Counted from the first letter of the stretch, positions 1 through 8,500 are shown. The stretch is 64,000 nucleotides of DNA from an uncultured Eggerthellaceae bacterium (GCA_910588095.1 CAJUQH010000009.1:1-64000), one strand, 5' to 3'. Notes: generated by a model not told the origin, from the sequence alone. Numbers and translations are program-made.

Positions 1-1010
1 TGAGCAACAAGGTGGGCGACTCCGAGACCCCCAACCACGGCCTCGTCACCCCAGGCAGCGTGAACGAGGGCGACCGCACCCCCATCGCTGCGGTGTCCTA
101 CGAGTTCGCCGTGGCCGATGACGAGGTGCGCCAGAGCTTCCCCTACGACCCGCTGTGCTTCTGGACCGAAGACGACGACGGGTCGGTGATGGACATCGAC
201 GCCATCGCGGCCGAGGCCAAGAAGGTGGCCGCAGGAGACTCCGCAGCCGTGAGCAAGTACACCGCCTGGATGAACGCCGACCACCGCTTCTACGTGAAGT
301 GGTACGACCAAGGCGTGCTCGAGCCCGAAGGCGGCCTGCTCAAGAACGCCTACTCCACCTACGAGGTGCGCATCATCGGCATCAACCACGACACCGTGCC
401 GTCCTCCTACGGCGGCGGCAAGGCGGGCCTCACGTTCCAGTTCGTGGACCTGCTGAAGGACAAGTACCGCATGAACGCGACCGCCACGAATGCTGGCGGC
501 TGGCGCGATTCGGAGCTGCGGGCCCGCATGAACAACGGCAACCAGTCGCCGCCCTACGGCACCGACGATAACGCCATTTGGAACCAGATACCGCTGCCAT
601 TGCAGAACTCGGCGAAGGTTGTCGCGAAGACTTCTCTTTCGAACGCCACAACGGGAGCAACGGCGCCCACCTGGGAGCGGGTCTTCATTGCCGGCTACTC
701 TGAGCTGGCTACCATCAACTATCCTCCGTCAGAAATCTTGGAAGGATCTGTGTCTCAGGAAGGGCCCACCTATGCCTATTACAAGAGATTCAACACGGAC
801 GGCTCCAGCGGTGCCGGCCAGGATCACAACAATCCCTCGCTGGTGAAGCGGCGCTTGGGCTCGGCTGACTATTGGTGGGAACGCACCCTAGCCATCACGA
901 ACCGAAGCGACTTTTTTTGGACTGTCAACGGCGAAGGTCGCCCGATGTTCAACTCGGGCGTAGCCAACACGACCGACCGCGGCGGCGTGGCCCCTTGCTT
1001 CTGCCTATGA
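1..1010 (+). CDS. Large surface protein, C-terminal part with DUF6273-like domain (5' end outside window)
   Basis: The reading frame is open from base 3 and has no convincing start, so this is the last ~336 residues of a longer protein. The C-terminal ~220 residues match the end of the protein encoded at 5587-9593: both contain GGKAGLTFQ, a GGW motif, a WW pair near the end (DYWWERT here, CIWWLRS there) and finish in APCFCL. This resembles the DUF6273 module found at the C-terminus of large cell-surface proteins of gut Firmicutes and Coriobacteriia. By analogy the missing N-terminus probably carries a signal peptide and repeats. It is followed by the promoter of the next surface gene. The molecular function is unknown. 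Confidence 0.75.
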   Translation, partial: SNKVGDSETPNHGLVTPGSVNEGDRTPIAAVSYEFAVADDEVRQSFPYDPLCFWTEDDDGSVMDIDAIAAEAKKVAAGDSAAVSKYTAWMNADHRFYVKWYDQGVLEPEGGLLKNAYSTYEVRIIGINHDTVPSSYGGGKAGLTFQFVDLLKDKYRMNATATNAGGWRDSELRARMNNGNQSPPYGTDDNAIWNQIPLPLQNSAKVVAKTSLSNATTGATAPTWERVFIAGYSELATINYPPSEILEGSVSQEGPTYAYYKRFNTDGSSGAGQDHNNPSLVKRRLGSADYWWERTLAITNRSDFFWTVNGEGRPMFNSGVANTTDRGGVAPCFCL

Positions 1011-1112
1011 TGAGCAGAACAGAGCTCTATCAGCAGTTTTACGTGACAGTAGGCCCATCTTAGAAGCTTCGGAAAGGAAAGGAATGGTGCCGCGGTTCCA
1101 GAAACGTCTCCC

Positions 1113-1141
1113 TTGACGGATTCGTGCGGGGCGTGTAAGAA
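1113..1141 (+). promoter_or_regulatory. Sigma-70 type promoter of LRR surface gene 1
   Basis: TTGACG (1113-1118), a 17-bp spacer and TAAGAA (1136-1141). The spacer contains TTCGTGC and GGCGTG blocks that recur in the promoter of LRR gene 2 (5458-5487), so the two promoters look homologous. The 1011-1112 stretch upstream shows nothing else recognisable. Confidence 0.6.
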
Positions 1142-1147
1142 TACGCG

Positions 1148-1415
1148 GTACCAGGCGGCCGACAGGCGCGCTGGCGACCTTGGGGGTGCGAGCCTGAGGT
1201 CGCCGACATGAAGCGCATCTGGCAGGTTCGCCCTCAGACCGGGAAAGAGAACGCCCCTTCGACGAGAAGGGCGCGCAGCGAGCGCGCAGGCGAGGGCCCA
1301 TGCGAGGGGCCTCGAGACTGCGACGCGAGCATCGCATGGTCCATGCCTTTGGCGAAGGCGCCTTCCCCGGTCGCAAGACAACAGGATTTGCTCCACCGGG
1401 AAGGAAGCAACCGCC
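1148..1415 (+). promoter_or_regulatory. Hairpin-rich 5' leader of LRR gene 1
   Basis: About 268 nt separate the predicted transcription start from the ATG at 1416, with no credible gene. Several inverted repeats follow one another: GGCGACCT/AGGTCGCC, CGCCCCTTC/GAAGGGCG, GCGCGC-agcga-GCGCGC, a GAGGGCCC/GGGGCCTC pair with one mismatch, and the palindrome GAAGGCGCCTTC. The last element, 1388-1410, is TTGCT/AGCAA with the Shine-Dalgarno GGGAAGGA in its loop. It is also found before LRR genes 2 and 3. Confidence 0.45.
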
Positions 1416-3706
1416 ATGGATACCGCTAAGCTGCTGCGAAGCGCAGCCAAGCCTGCACTCGGCATGGCCTTGGCCCTCATGCTGGGCGCAGGCGCCCTGC
1501 CCATCCAGTCTCTCGCCCAGGATTTTGAGGGGGGGGTAGCCTCCTAAGCCAATCTGAGCCAGATCCTGGTTCAAAAGGCCTTGCAGCTTCAGAAGGCCCT
1601 GCGGAAGGATCGCCTTCCGCCATTCTGGGCGAAGGGGCCGAAGGCCCCGAAGTCGAAGGACCCAACACAAGGCCGCTGACTTTGGCCTCGGGGTTGGCCG
1701 GCAAGCCCTCGGCCTTCGTCAGCTCCGACGTGGCCTTCGATGGCGAGCCTATCGTCGGCTCCTTCACAGTCGACGGTCTGACCTTTGCTGTCATCGACGC
1801 ATCCCGCGTTGAGCTCGTCGGCGTCGCCCCTTCCGTCGCCCTGAGCGGAGGCAGCGAAGCCGGCGTAGTCGAAGGGCCCGATGAGGGCCATGCCAGCCTG
1901 ATCCTCCCCGAATCCGTTACCTACGAGGGCGCCACCTACGCCCTCGCCTCCATAGGCGCCTTCGCCTTCTACCTCTCGGGCGTGGAATCCGTCACGCTTC
2001 CCGCATCCGTCTCCCACGTCGACGAGCGCGCTTTCCGCTCGAGCGACGTGGCCCGCGCAGACGTCGACCAGGCGAACCCTGCCCTCTCTTCCTACGACGG
2101 CGCGCTCTACAGCGCCGATACGACCCGCATCCTGCTCGTTCCCGAGGGCAGGAGCGGGCAGCTCCGCATCCCTTCGCGAGCGGCATCGCTTCTCCCAGAG
2201 GCTTTTTCGCATTGTGCCTCTCTGGAGGGCTTTGCCGTGGATGCGGGCTGCCCGGCATTCTCCTCGGGCGACGGTATCCTTTACGACGGCTCCGGCGAGA
2301 CGCTCCTGCGCGTGGCGCCAGGGGCCGCCGAAGCGACCATCCGCGAGGGCTGCACGACCATAGCTGCCGGCGCCCTTGAAGCCTGCGCGAAGCTGACCAC
2401 CATCAACGCACCTGCGAGTGTGACCTCCATCAGCCCTGATATCTTCCATGCAGTGCCCACTGTGAGCCTGCCTGCTGCATCCGCCATCCTGAGCGAAGGC
2501 AACGAAGCTGCCGGAGCCGAAGGATCCGAAGCCGAAGGGTTCAATGAGGGCCCAACCAGCGCAGCCAGCACCCAACTCTCCGCCATGGTGGCGCTGTCTT
2601 CAACAGATGATGGGCTCTTTGCAATCAATCCCTCAACCGTTGTGGTTAGGCTACCGGAAAATGCTGACCAGCATATATGGTCGTTACTAGGGTTAAAAAT
2701 CCTTCTTGAAGATATAAGCATTGCTACGGCAGCAACCTACGCTGCCAGTTCATCTTTCATCAATGGAGGAGGCGGAGCTCTGTCCGTTTTTCGCCAAGTA
2801 GGGCTTGATGCGACAAGCATGACCGCTATTGCAAACGGTTTATCGCAGTGGACGGCATCATGGACGCACGCAACTTCGATATTTGCCGATACTCCCGTTG
2901 TGCACTATTGGCAAGACGATTATTTCTTTGAGGTTAAGGTGTCGAGAGCGCATTATAGCTTTGCTGGTTGGAATGTGAACGGGGCAAAGCTTCCCAACAC
3001 AACACCTCTAGTGGCGGGGGCTACTGTTACGGCACTTTGGACGCCATCTGCCTATTCGATTTCTTGTAATTATGGAGGCGGCAGTGTAAGCACGCCCAAC
3101 AAGACGAGTTACCACATCGAAACCAGCACGTTCAACCTGATCAATCCGACCAGGCAAGGCTACACCTTCATTGGCTGGTCGGGTACGGGTCTTTCCGGCT
3201 CTGCCAACAAGACAGTTACTATCTCGCAGGGCTCGACGGGGAATCGTTCCTATGTGGCTCATTGGGCGCCCGCTTTGTCAGCCGATATACCCGTCGAGGT
3301 GGAGGCGCGGGTAGACGTGCTCGGGATGGAAGAACAGGAGCCGGCAGCGGGTTACATCGAGTCGCGTTGCGGCGAGCCGCTTAAGGTGGCCGAGGTGTCC
3401 ATGGAACCGCTGACAGGGGCGACCGAGCTGTTCGGCGCAGGCAACGAATCCCAGGTGCAGCTGCAAGCGCTCGCAGGCCAGGGCGCCGTGTGGCAGCCCG
3501 GTGGCGCCAACGCGAGCTTCGCGTTCCCGCTGGGGTCTTCCGCGACCGAAGCCGACCCAGCAAAGCTCGCGCCCTTGTGCATGGCGAAGTACGGCGACCG
3601 CGTGCCCGTGAGCTACCGCTTCTCCATCCCGGAGGCGCTGCTCGCGACCTTGACCGAAACCGCCAAGCCAGTCTGCTCGGTGGCCTACACGGTAGCGTTG
3701 GCGTGA
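1416..3706 (+). CDS. BspA-like LRR surface protein 1, phase-variable, frame broken (OFF) at a G8 tract
   Basis: An ATG at 1416 follows the strong ribosome site GGGAAGGA and encodes a signal peptide (LGMALALMLGAGALPIQSLAQ). The frame runs through eight Gs (1529-1536) and stops at TAA 1545-1547, giving only 43 residues. The long downstream frame is open from 1529 to 3706 and lacks its own signal peptide; its first usable start would be a TTG at 1682. With nine Gs the two halves fuse to a 763-residue protein. It would carry an acidic linker, BspA-type LRR_5 repeats (roughly residues 165-360), one InlB-type repeat (GYTFIGWSGTG) and a ~150-residue C-terminal domain ending SVAYTVALA, shared with two other genes here. 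There is no LPXTG motif or C-terminal membrane anchor. Likely an exported surface or adhesion protein; the ligand is unknown. Confidence 0.8.
1529..1536 (+). repeat. G8 homopolymer switch, LRR gene 1
   Basis: Eight Gs lie directly after the signal-peptide codons. The next bases put TAG in one frame (1537) and TAA in another (1545), leaving only the third frame open into the LRR body. A 7-bp hairpin with loop ATC follows at 1556-1572. Confidence 0.85.
1613..1663 (+). repeat. 51-bp palindromic coding repeat, copy A
   Basis: A 17-codon unit with a central GGGGCC-gaa-GGCCCC hairpin, translated PSAILGEGAEGPEVEGP. It is one of seven in-frame copies in the LRR genes. Confidence 0.7.
1829..1879 (+). 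repeat. 51-bp palindromic coding repeat, copy B
   Basis: Translated PSVALSGGSEAGVVEGP. The CCTTCCGTC...CTGAGCG start and the GTCGAAGG end are conserved; the central stem is partly decayed. Confidence 0.65.
2478..2528 (+). repeat. 51-bp palindromic coding repeat, copy C
   Basis: Translated ASAILSEGNEAAGAEGS. Central GGCAAC-gaa-GCTGCC stem with one mismatch. Confidence 0.6.
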
Positions 3707-3730
3707 TAACGGCTCCTGAAGGCTTTCACG

Positions 3731-3843
3731 GGTTTGCAAAATACCAAAAATGGGCATCAAAACGGTGTGCAAAGTACGCATTTTATCCCCATTAATGGTT
3801 TGCAAAATACGCAAAATTGTGTGAAAATTGGTTTGCAAAATCC
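3731..3843 (+). repeat. Four phased direct repeats (33-bp period) upstream of ATPase 1
   Basis: GGTTTGCAAAATAC or close variants begin at 3731, 3764, 3797 and 3830, exactly 33 bp apart. The last copy ends 15 bp before the ATPase start codon. The array fills the gap between LRR gene 1 and the ATPase. It is probably an operator or binding array for an oligomeric protein. Confidence 0.8.
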
Positions 3844-3858
3844 ATTATAGGGGTGAAT

Positions 3859-5160
3859 ATGCTACGAAGGAAGGCCGAAAAGGCCCTGGCGGAGTGGAAA
3901 GCCTCCGGAGCGAACGAGGCGGTGCTGGTTACGGGCGCTCGCCAGGTGGGGAAGTCTTATCTGGTAGAGGAGTTTGCCCGGCAAAACTATTCCCATGTGG
4001 TGAAGTTCGACCTGATTGACCAGGCCGATGTCCGCGACGCGATGAATGGCGTTCGCAATGCGCAAGAGCTTTTCATGGTGCTATCTGCCTTTGCGGGAAC
4101 GCAGTTCGTTCCTGGCGAGACGGCCGTCATCATCGATGAGATTCAAGAATGCGACCAGGCCATCACTCTTATCAAGTATCTTGTCCAACGCCAAGATTTC
4201 GACTACCTCCTTTCAGGCTCTCTCTTGGGCGTGGAATTGAATGATGTGCGCTCTGTGCCAGTTGGGTATTTGCGCATAGTGGAGATGTTTCCCCTGGATT
4301 TCCAGGAGTTCTGCTGGGCCAATGGGGTAGGTGAAGATGCATGGCTGGAGATAGAGAAGGCATTCCAGCATAGACGGCCGGTGCAGACAGCCGTGCATGA
4401 GCGCTTTCTCACATTGTTCCATTGGTACCTTGTAGTGGGCGGCATGCCACGGGCGGTAGGCGAATTCGTGAAAACAAGCGACATAGCAGCCGTGAACGCG
4501 ATCCAGAAAGACATTCTTGCCCTCTACCGCATCGATATCTCAAAGTACGCTGAACGTGGCAAGAGGCTGGCTATCCGCGAGATATTCGACCAGCTGCCTT
4601 CGCAGCTCGATTCCCAATCGAAGCGCTTTAACTTTTCTGCATTGGCCCCACGGGGAACTTACGAGCGTTATACGACGGATTTCGTCTGGATGGTTGATGC
4701 GAGTGTGGTTATCGTGGTGCGCAACGTAAAGGAGCCAAAACGGCCGCTGCGTCTGATGGAAGATAGGAGCTTCTTCAAGCTATTCATGAACGATGTGGGG
4801 TTGCTGAGCGCAGCTTGCGGAATGGATGCAGTTCGTAGTTTGGTCTCGGATGATTTCGCGGTGGCATATGGCGCCATCTACGAGAACGCTGTGGCGCAGG
4901 AGCTTCACGCACACGGCGTGGGTGGCTTTTTCTTCCGCAATCGCAAGCAAGGTGAGATAGATTTTTTGGTGGGGACGTCCTCGAAGGTTCTGCCAATCGA
5001 GGTTAAATCGGGCAAGGATTATAAACGCCACAATGCGCTGCGTAACGTTCTTGCGGTTCCGAATTATGGCATCGATGAGGGGATCGTCTTGTGCGAGAAG
5101 AACCTGCATGTTGATGGGCAGGTTATCTATTGTCCCGCTTACATGGTGGCGCTCATCTAA
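3859..5160 (+). CDS. AAA-type ATPase with DUF4143 C-terminal domain (ATPase 1)
   Basis: 433 residues. The N-terminus MLRRKAEKALAEW leads into a Walker A motif (TGARQVGKS, about residue 25) and a Walker B motif (VIIDEIQE, about residue 93). The C-terminal DUF4143 region contains EIDFLV...LPIEVKSG, the D...ExK pattern of a PD-(D/E)XK-like fold. The ATG at 3859 is preferred over starts further upstream because AGGGGTG sits 3 bases before it and the second ATPase begins in the same way. Members of this family are widespread and poorly characterised. The gene lies between LRR gene 1 and a stray copy of an LRR gene tail (5194-5244), which suggests it was inserted here. Its function is unknown; DNA binding or autoregulation through the upstream array is a guess. 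Confidence 0.9.
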   Translation: MLRRKAEKALAEWKASGANEAVLVTGARQVGKSYLVEEFARQNYSHVVKFDLIDQADVRDAMNGVRNAQELFMVLSAFAGTQFVPGETAVIIDEIQECDQAITLIKYLVQRQDFDYLLSGSLLGVELNDVRSVPVGYLRIVEMFPLDFQEFCWANGVGEDAWLEIEKAFQHRRPVQTAVHERFLTLFHWYLVVGGMPRAVGEFVKTSDIAAVNAIQKDILALYRIDISKYAERGKRLAIREIFDQLPSQLDSQSKRFNFSALAPRGTYERYTTDFVWMVDASVVIVVRNVKEPKRPLRLMEDRSFFKLFMNDVGLLSAACGMDAVRSLVSDDFAVAYGAIYENAVAQELHAHGVGGFFFRNRKQGEIDFLVGTSSKVLPIEVKSGKDYKRHNALRNVLAVPNYGIDEGIVLCEKNLHVDGQVIYCPAYMVALI

Positions 5161-5193
5161 TCACGGCAGAGTGTCGGGCTTGCCCCTTTGATT

Positions 5194-5244
5194 GAAGCTG
5201 CCAAGCCCGTCTGCTCGGTGGCTTATACGGTGACGTTGGCGTGA
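5194..5244 (+). pseudogene. Remnant 3' tail of an LRR surface gene
   Basis: Reads EAAKPVCSVAYTVTLA then stop, nearly the same as the end of LRR gene 1 (3656-3706). 44 of 51 bases match by eye. It has no start or body and so is a duplicated gene end downstream of ATPase 1. Confidence 0.8.
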
Positions 5245-5263
5245 GCCTTCTACTGCCCATAAG

Positions 5264-5434
5264 CTAGCCCGTCGCATATTCCATGATGCGGCGGGCGGTG
5301 TTGCGGCTGACTTTCGAGACGTCGCCTTTGCCGAGGTAGGCGTAGACGTTCCCCAGGTTGAGACCAAGTGTCTTGCATACGCGGTAAGCCGTCAGTCGCC
5401 GGCGCTCCATGGCATCGAGCGTTGCCTTGCGCAT
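5264..5434 (-). CDS. Small helix-turn-helix protein
   Basis: 56 residues from an ATG at 5434. The sequence LTAYRVCKTLGLNLGNVYAYLGKG followed by VSRNTARRIMEYA has the look of a compact XRE-like helix-turn-helix. The frame stays open upstream to 5587, through a ten-G run on this strand, so a longer product is possible. The gene is divergent from LRR gene 2, whose promoter starts within 25 bp of the HTH start codon. It is therefore a candidate local regulator. No specific family is recognised. Confidence 0.55.
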   Translation of the reverse strand: MRKATLDAMERRRLTAYRVCKTLGLNLGNVYAYLGKGDVSKVSRNTARRIMEYATG

Positions 5435-5447
5435 GAGCTCGATGATG

Positions 5448-5457
5448 CCCCCCCCCC
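5448..5457. repeat. C10/G10 homopolymer between HTH gene and LRR gene 2 promoter
   Basis: Ten Cs on the plus strand directly abut the -35 box of LRR gene 2. On the minus strand the ten Gs lie 13 bases before the HTH start codon, at or near ribosome-site distance. Length variation could alter either gene. Confidence 0.75.
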
Positions 5458-5487
5458 TTGCGCGTTCGTGCCGAGGCGTGCTAGAGT
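5458..5487 (+). promoter_or_regulatory. Promoter of LRR surface gene 2
   Basis: TTGCGC (5458-5463), an 18-bp spacer and TAGAGT (5482-5487). The same boxes and spacing occur before LRR gene 3 (47587-47616). Confidence 0.65.
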
Positions 5488-5555
5488 TCGTGCCAACCTG
5501 AAAGGGATGCTTATGCGAGGCTCCCGAGTAGGGCGTCTCATCGGGAAAATGGGAT

Positions 5556-5581
5556 TTGCTTTCGAATCGGGAAGGAAGCAA
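5556..5581 (+). promoter_or_regulatory. Leader hairpin presenting the Shine-Dalgarno, LRR gene 2
   Basis: TTGCTT pairs with AAGCAA, with the loop carrying CGGGAAGG. The start codon follows at 5587. Equivalent hairpins occur at 1388-1410 and 47702-47727. Confidence 0.5.
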
Positions 5582-5586
5582 CCGCA

Positions 5587-8500
5587 ATGGATAACCTCAC
5601 GCAGGCAAGCTGTGCGCTTGCGCGCATCGCGCGCAGGGCGAGCTGCGCCCTCGTATCGGGCCTTCTGGCCGCAAGCCTCGTCCCAGCCCCTGCCTTCGCG
5701 CAGAATGCTGAGGGGGGGGTAGCCTCCTAAGCCAAAACATATCCGCTGACGGGTCGGATGGCCCTTCAGCTCACGCACAGCCCGGCAATGATGCCGACGT
5801 AGACGGCGCGGGTGCCGTTGCAGCCCAAGCGGCCGACGGTCTCGCAGCGCCGGTGCTGGCCGCTTCGATAGCCGTGCCTTACGAAGGGCGCGTGAGCGCC
5901 GATATGGCGTTGGGGCCAGATGAGTCGGCACCGCTTGCTGTCGGCTCCTTCACCGTCGACGGCCTCTCCTTCCAGGTGCGCGCTGATGGCTCGGCTGAGT
6001 TGGTGGCGGTCAATTCCCCGGCTGACGCTTACCTTGCGCCGGCTCCCTTCAAGATGCCCGGCGGCTCTCCAGTGGTCACGTTGGAAGTGCCCGCTGCGGT
6101 GACCTACTACGATGTCGAGTACCCAGTGACTGCGCTCGGCGCCCATGCGTTCTACCTATCGGGCGTGCTGCGAGTCGTGCTGCCTGTCTCCATCGCCTCG
6201 GTTGACGAGCGGGCCTTCCGCTCGTCCGATGTCGCTTGGGTCGATGTCGACCCCCTCAACCTCGCCTATTCCTCTCATGACGGCGTTCTCTACGACGCCG
6301 ATCTCGTTAGCCTCCTGCTCATTCCCGGGGGCAGGGGAGGGGCTGTCCGAGTCCCCGACACGGCTACCTCGGTGCCGGCATCTGCGTTCTCGCATTGCGC
6401 AGGGGTCAGCGCCATAGCCGTCGATGAGGGCAGCCCCGCATTCTCCTCCTGGGAAGGACTCCTATACGATGCCGACGGCACGACGCTTTTGCGCGTGCCC
6501 GCAGGCGCAACCGAGGTCACCATCCGCGAGGGCTGCACCTCAATAGCCGCTGGCGCCCTTGAGGCCTGCGCGAAGCTCGAGCGCATCAACGCGCCAGCGA
6601 GCGTGACTTCGATATCGCCTGATGTGCTTGCTTCTATCCCCACAGTCTCCTTGCCCGTCGCTTCTGCTTTGGATGGCTCACAGTTGGCCACAGAGGATGA
6701 TGTTCTGGAGGATGCACACATAGCCCAGACACTTGCATCAGGGCCCGCCGATGGTTCCAGCAGGGCCGATGGGAGCGAGACGGCGTCCAACCCAGAAGCT
6801 TTCGATGCAGGGCAAGCTCCTTCAGAGACGGCTTCGCCCCAGTCTTCTCGCACTTCTCCTTCCGAAGCCTCCAGCCCTGCCAATGCGCAGCTCGCCTCGC
6901 TCGTAGCGTTGTCTTCCACGGAGGCTGATGCGACGCCTCAGGTTGATGCTGCTTTCATATCGGTGTGGTTGCCAGAAGGGGCGGTTAAAGCGCTATGGGA
7001 AACGGCAGGATTTGCGGTTTCCAAAGAAACGGCAGCCGTGGCTCCCGGTAGTGACTCCCAGGAGGAAGGGCCGACTGCTGCTATCGAGGGGTCAATGGCC
7101 TATGCCGCCCAATACAACCTTACCAGCTATGCCAACGGCACGATGTATATCGGCTCGTGGACATCCTCCGCCTCCCCTTCTGGCTCAATCAACTCTACGC
7201 GATCTGCAGGATCAGGCTATTACTTTCCCGACAAATGGATAGCGTTCAGTGCTTCTAATGCTTGTGTCACCCATTGGAACGATGAATTGCAGCCAGCGCA
7301 GCCTTATTGGTACACTGGCATCGGGTCGGTGACGGGCGGCGTGAAGTACGCGACGCTCAACGGGGCATCCTTCAGCGGATCGACGTATCTTTCGGGCGCG
7401 GCTACCTTATGGATGTACAACGAGACTTCGCCTGTCACCATCACATGGAATGCCAGCTGGACAGGGGGCACTGTGTCCCCTGCATCGAGCCGGCCTGCGT
7501 TGGGAAGCACGCTCAACGCTCCGCTCCCCACGAAGACAGGCCATGACTTCACGGGCTGGTATACCGCCTCGACCGGTGGCTCCAAGGTGTGTGGCAGCGC
7601 TTCATCTGGGGGTACGACGCCAGCAATCCGCAACAGCGCCACCTACTATGCCCGCTTCACGCCCCATACCTACACGGTCACTCTTGATGCTAAGGGGGGT
7701 ACGGGTGCTGGCGGCCCGGTCAAGGCGACATACGGCTCGGCGCTTGCAAAGGTGGCAATCCCCCTCAAGGCTGGGGAGGTGTTCGCCGGCTATTACACCG
7801 AAGCAGATGGCGCAGGTACGCGCATCTACGACGAGCAGGGGAATCCTGCGGTCAGCACATGGAGCATCGCCAAGGACACCACCCTGCATGCCCAGTGGAC
7901 GGCTATCGACTTCGATTTGGATTCGGAGCCAAAGGACGAGGACTACGTCGGCTCTTGGAAAGGCGAAAGCCCCGATGTGACCTTAGAGGAGGGTACGGGC
8001 GATCAGGTGATAGCCAATCCCCAGCGTCCGGGCTATGTGTTCATCGGCTGGGTGTCCGACAATGACCCGAACGATAAGGGGCTGGTCTCGTCGGTTGGAG
8101 AAGGCGATGACAAGAAATGGGTCATCGACTCGGATAAGCTGTTGGATTATACGGGAGAGGATGGCCGGGTGCACCTCACCGCTCGCTGGACCTCCGTCAT
8201 ATCGGTCGACGTGCCGAGCTCCGTCACGTTCTACGCCGACGCGGTCACCCAAGGAAACGAGAGCCGAGAGGGCTTGGCATCGAGCGCCTTCGGCCAGAGC
8301 AAGGTGGCTAGCCAATCCGAGGTCGACCTTCGCATAGTGGGCCTCGAGTCCAAGCAAGTCAAAGGCAACGGCTCGACGAGTCTCGGTGCTTCTGACATAC
8401 TCAAGAAGAAGGATGGCGGCACCGTATCCGGCACAGCTGACAAGCTGTTCAGCTTGTACCCGGCAACTGGCGAGCTCAAAGAAGACGACCTCAAGGACCC

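Noticed and set aside
1529..1536. G8 tracts as plain sequencing or assembly error
   Set aside because: Cannot be excluded from one assembly. However, three loci have the same tract length and frame offset and all preserve both stop codons, so a designed switch or slippage site is the better reading.
1208..1539. Short plus-strand frames in the leader of LRR gene 1 (1208-1429, 1300-1539)
   Set aside because: Composition is arginine-rich and hairpin-driven with no ribosome sites. They overlap the leader and the true signal-peptide frame at 1416.
3731..3843. The phased repeats as a CRISPR array
   Set aside because: The repeats are only about 14 bp with 19-bp AT-rich gaps, are not identical, and no cas gene is nearby.
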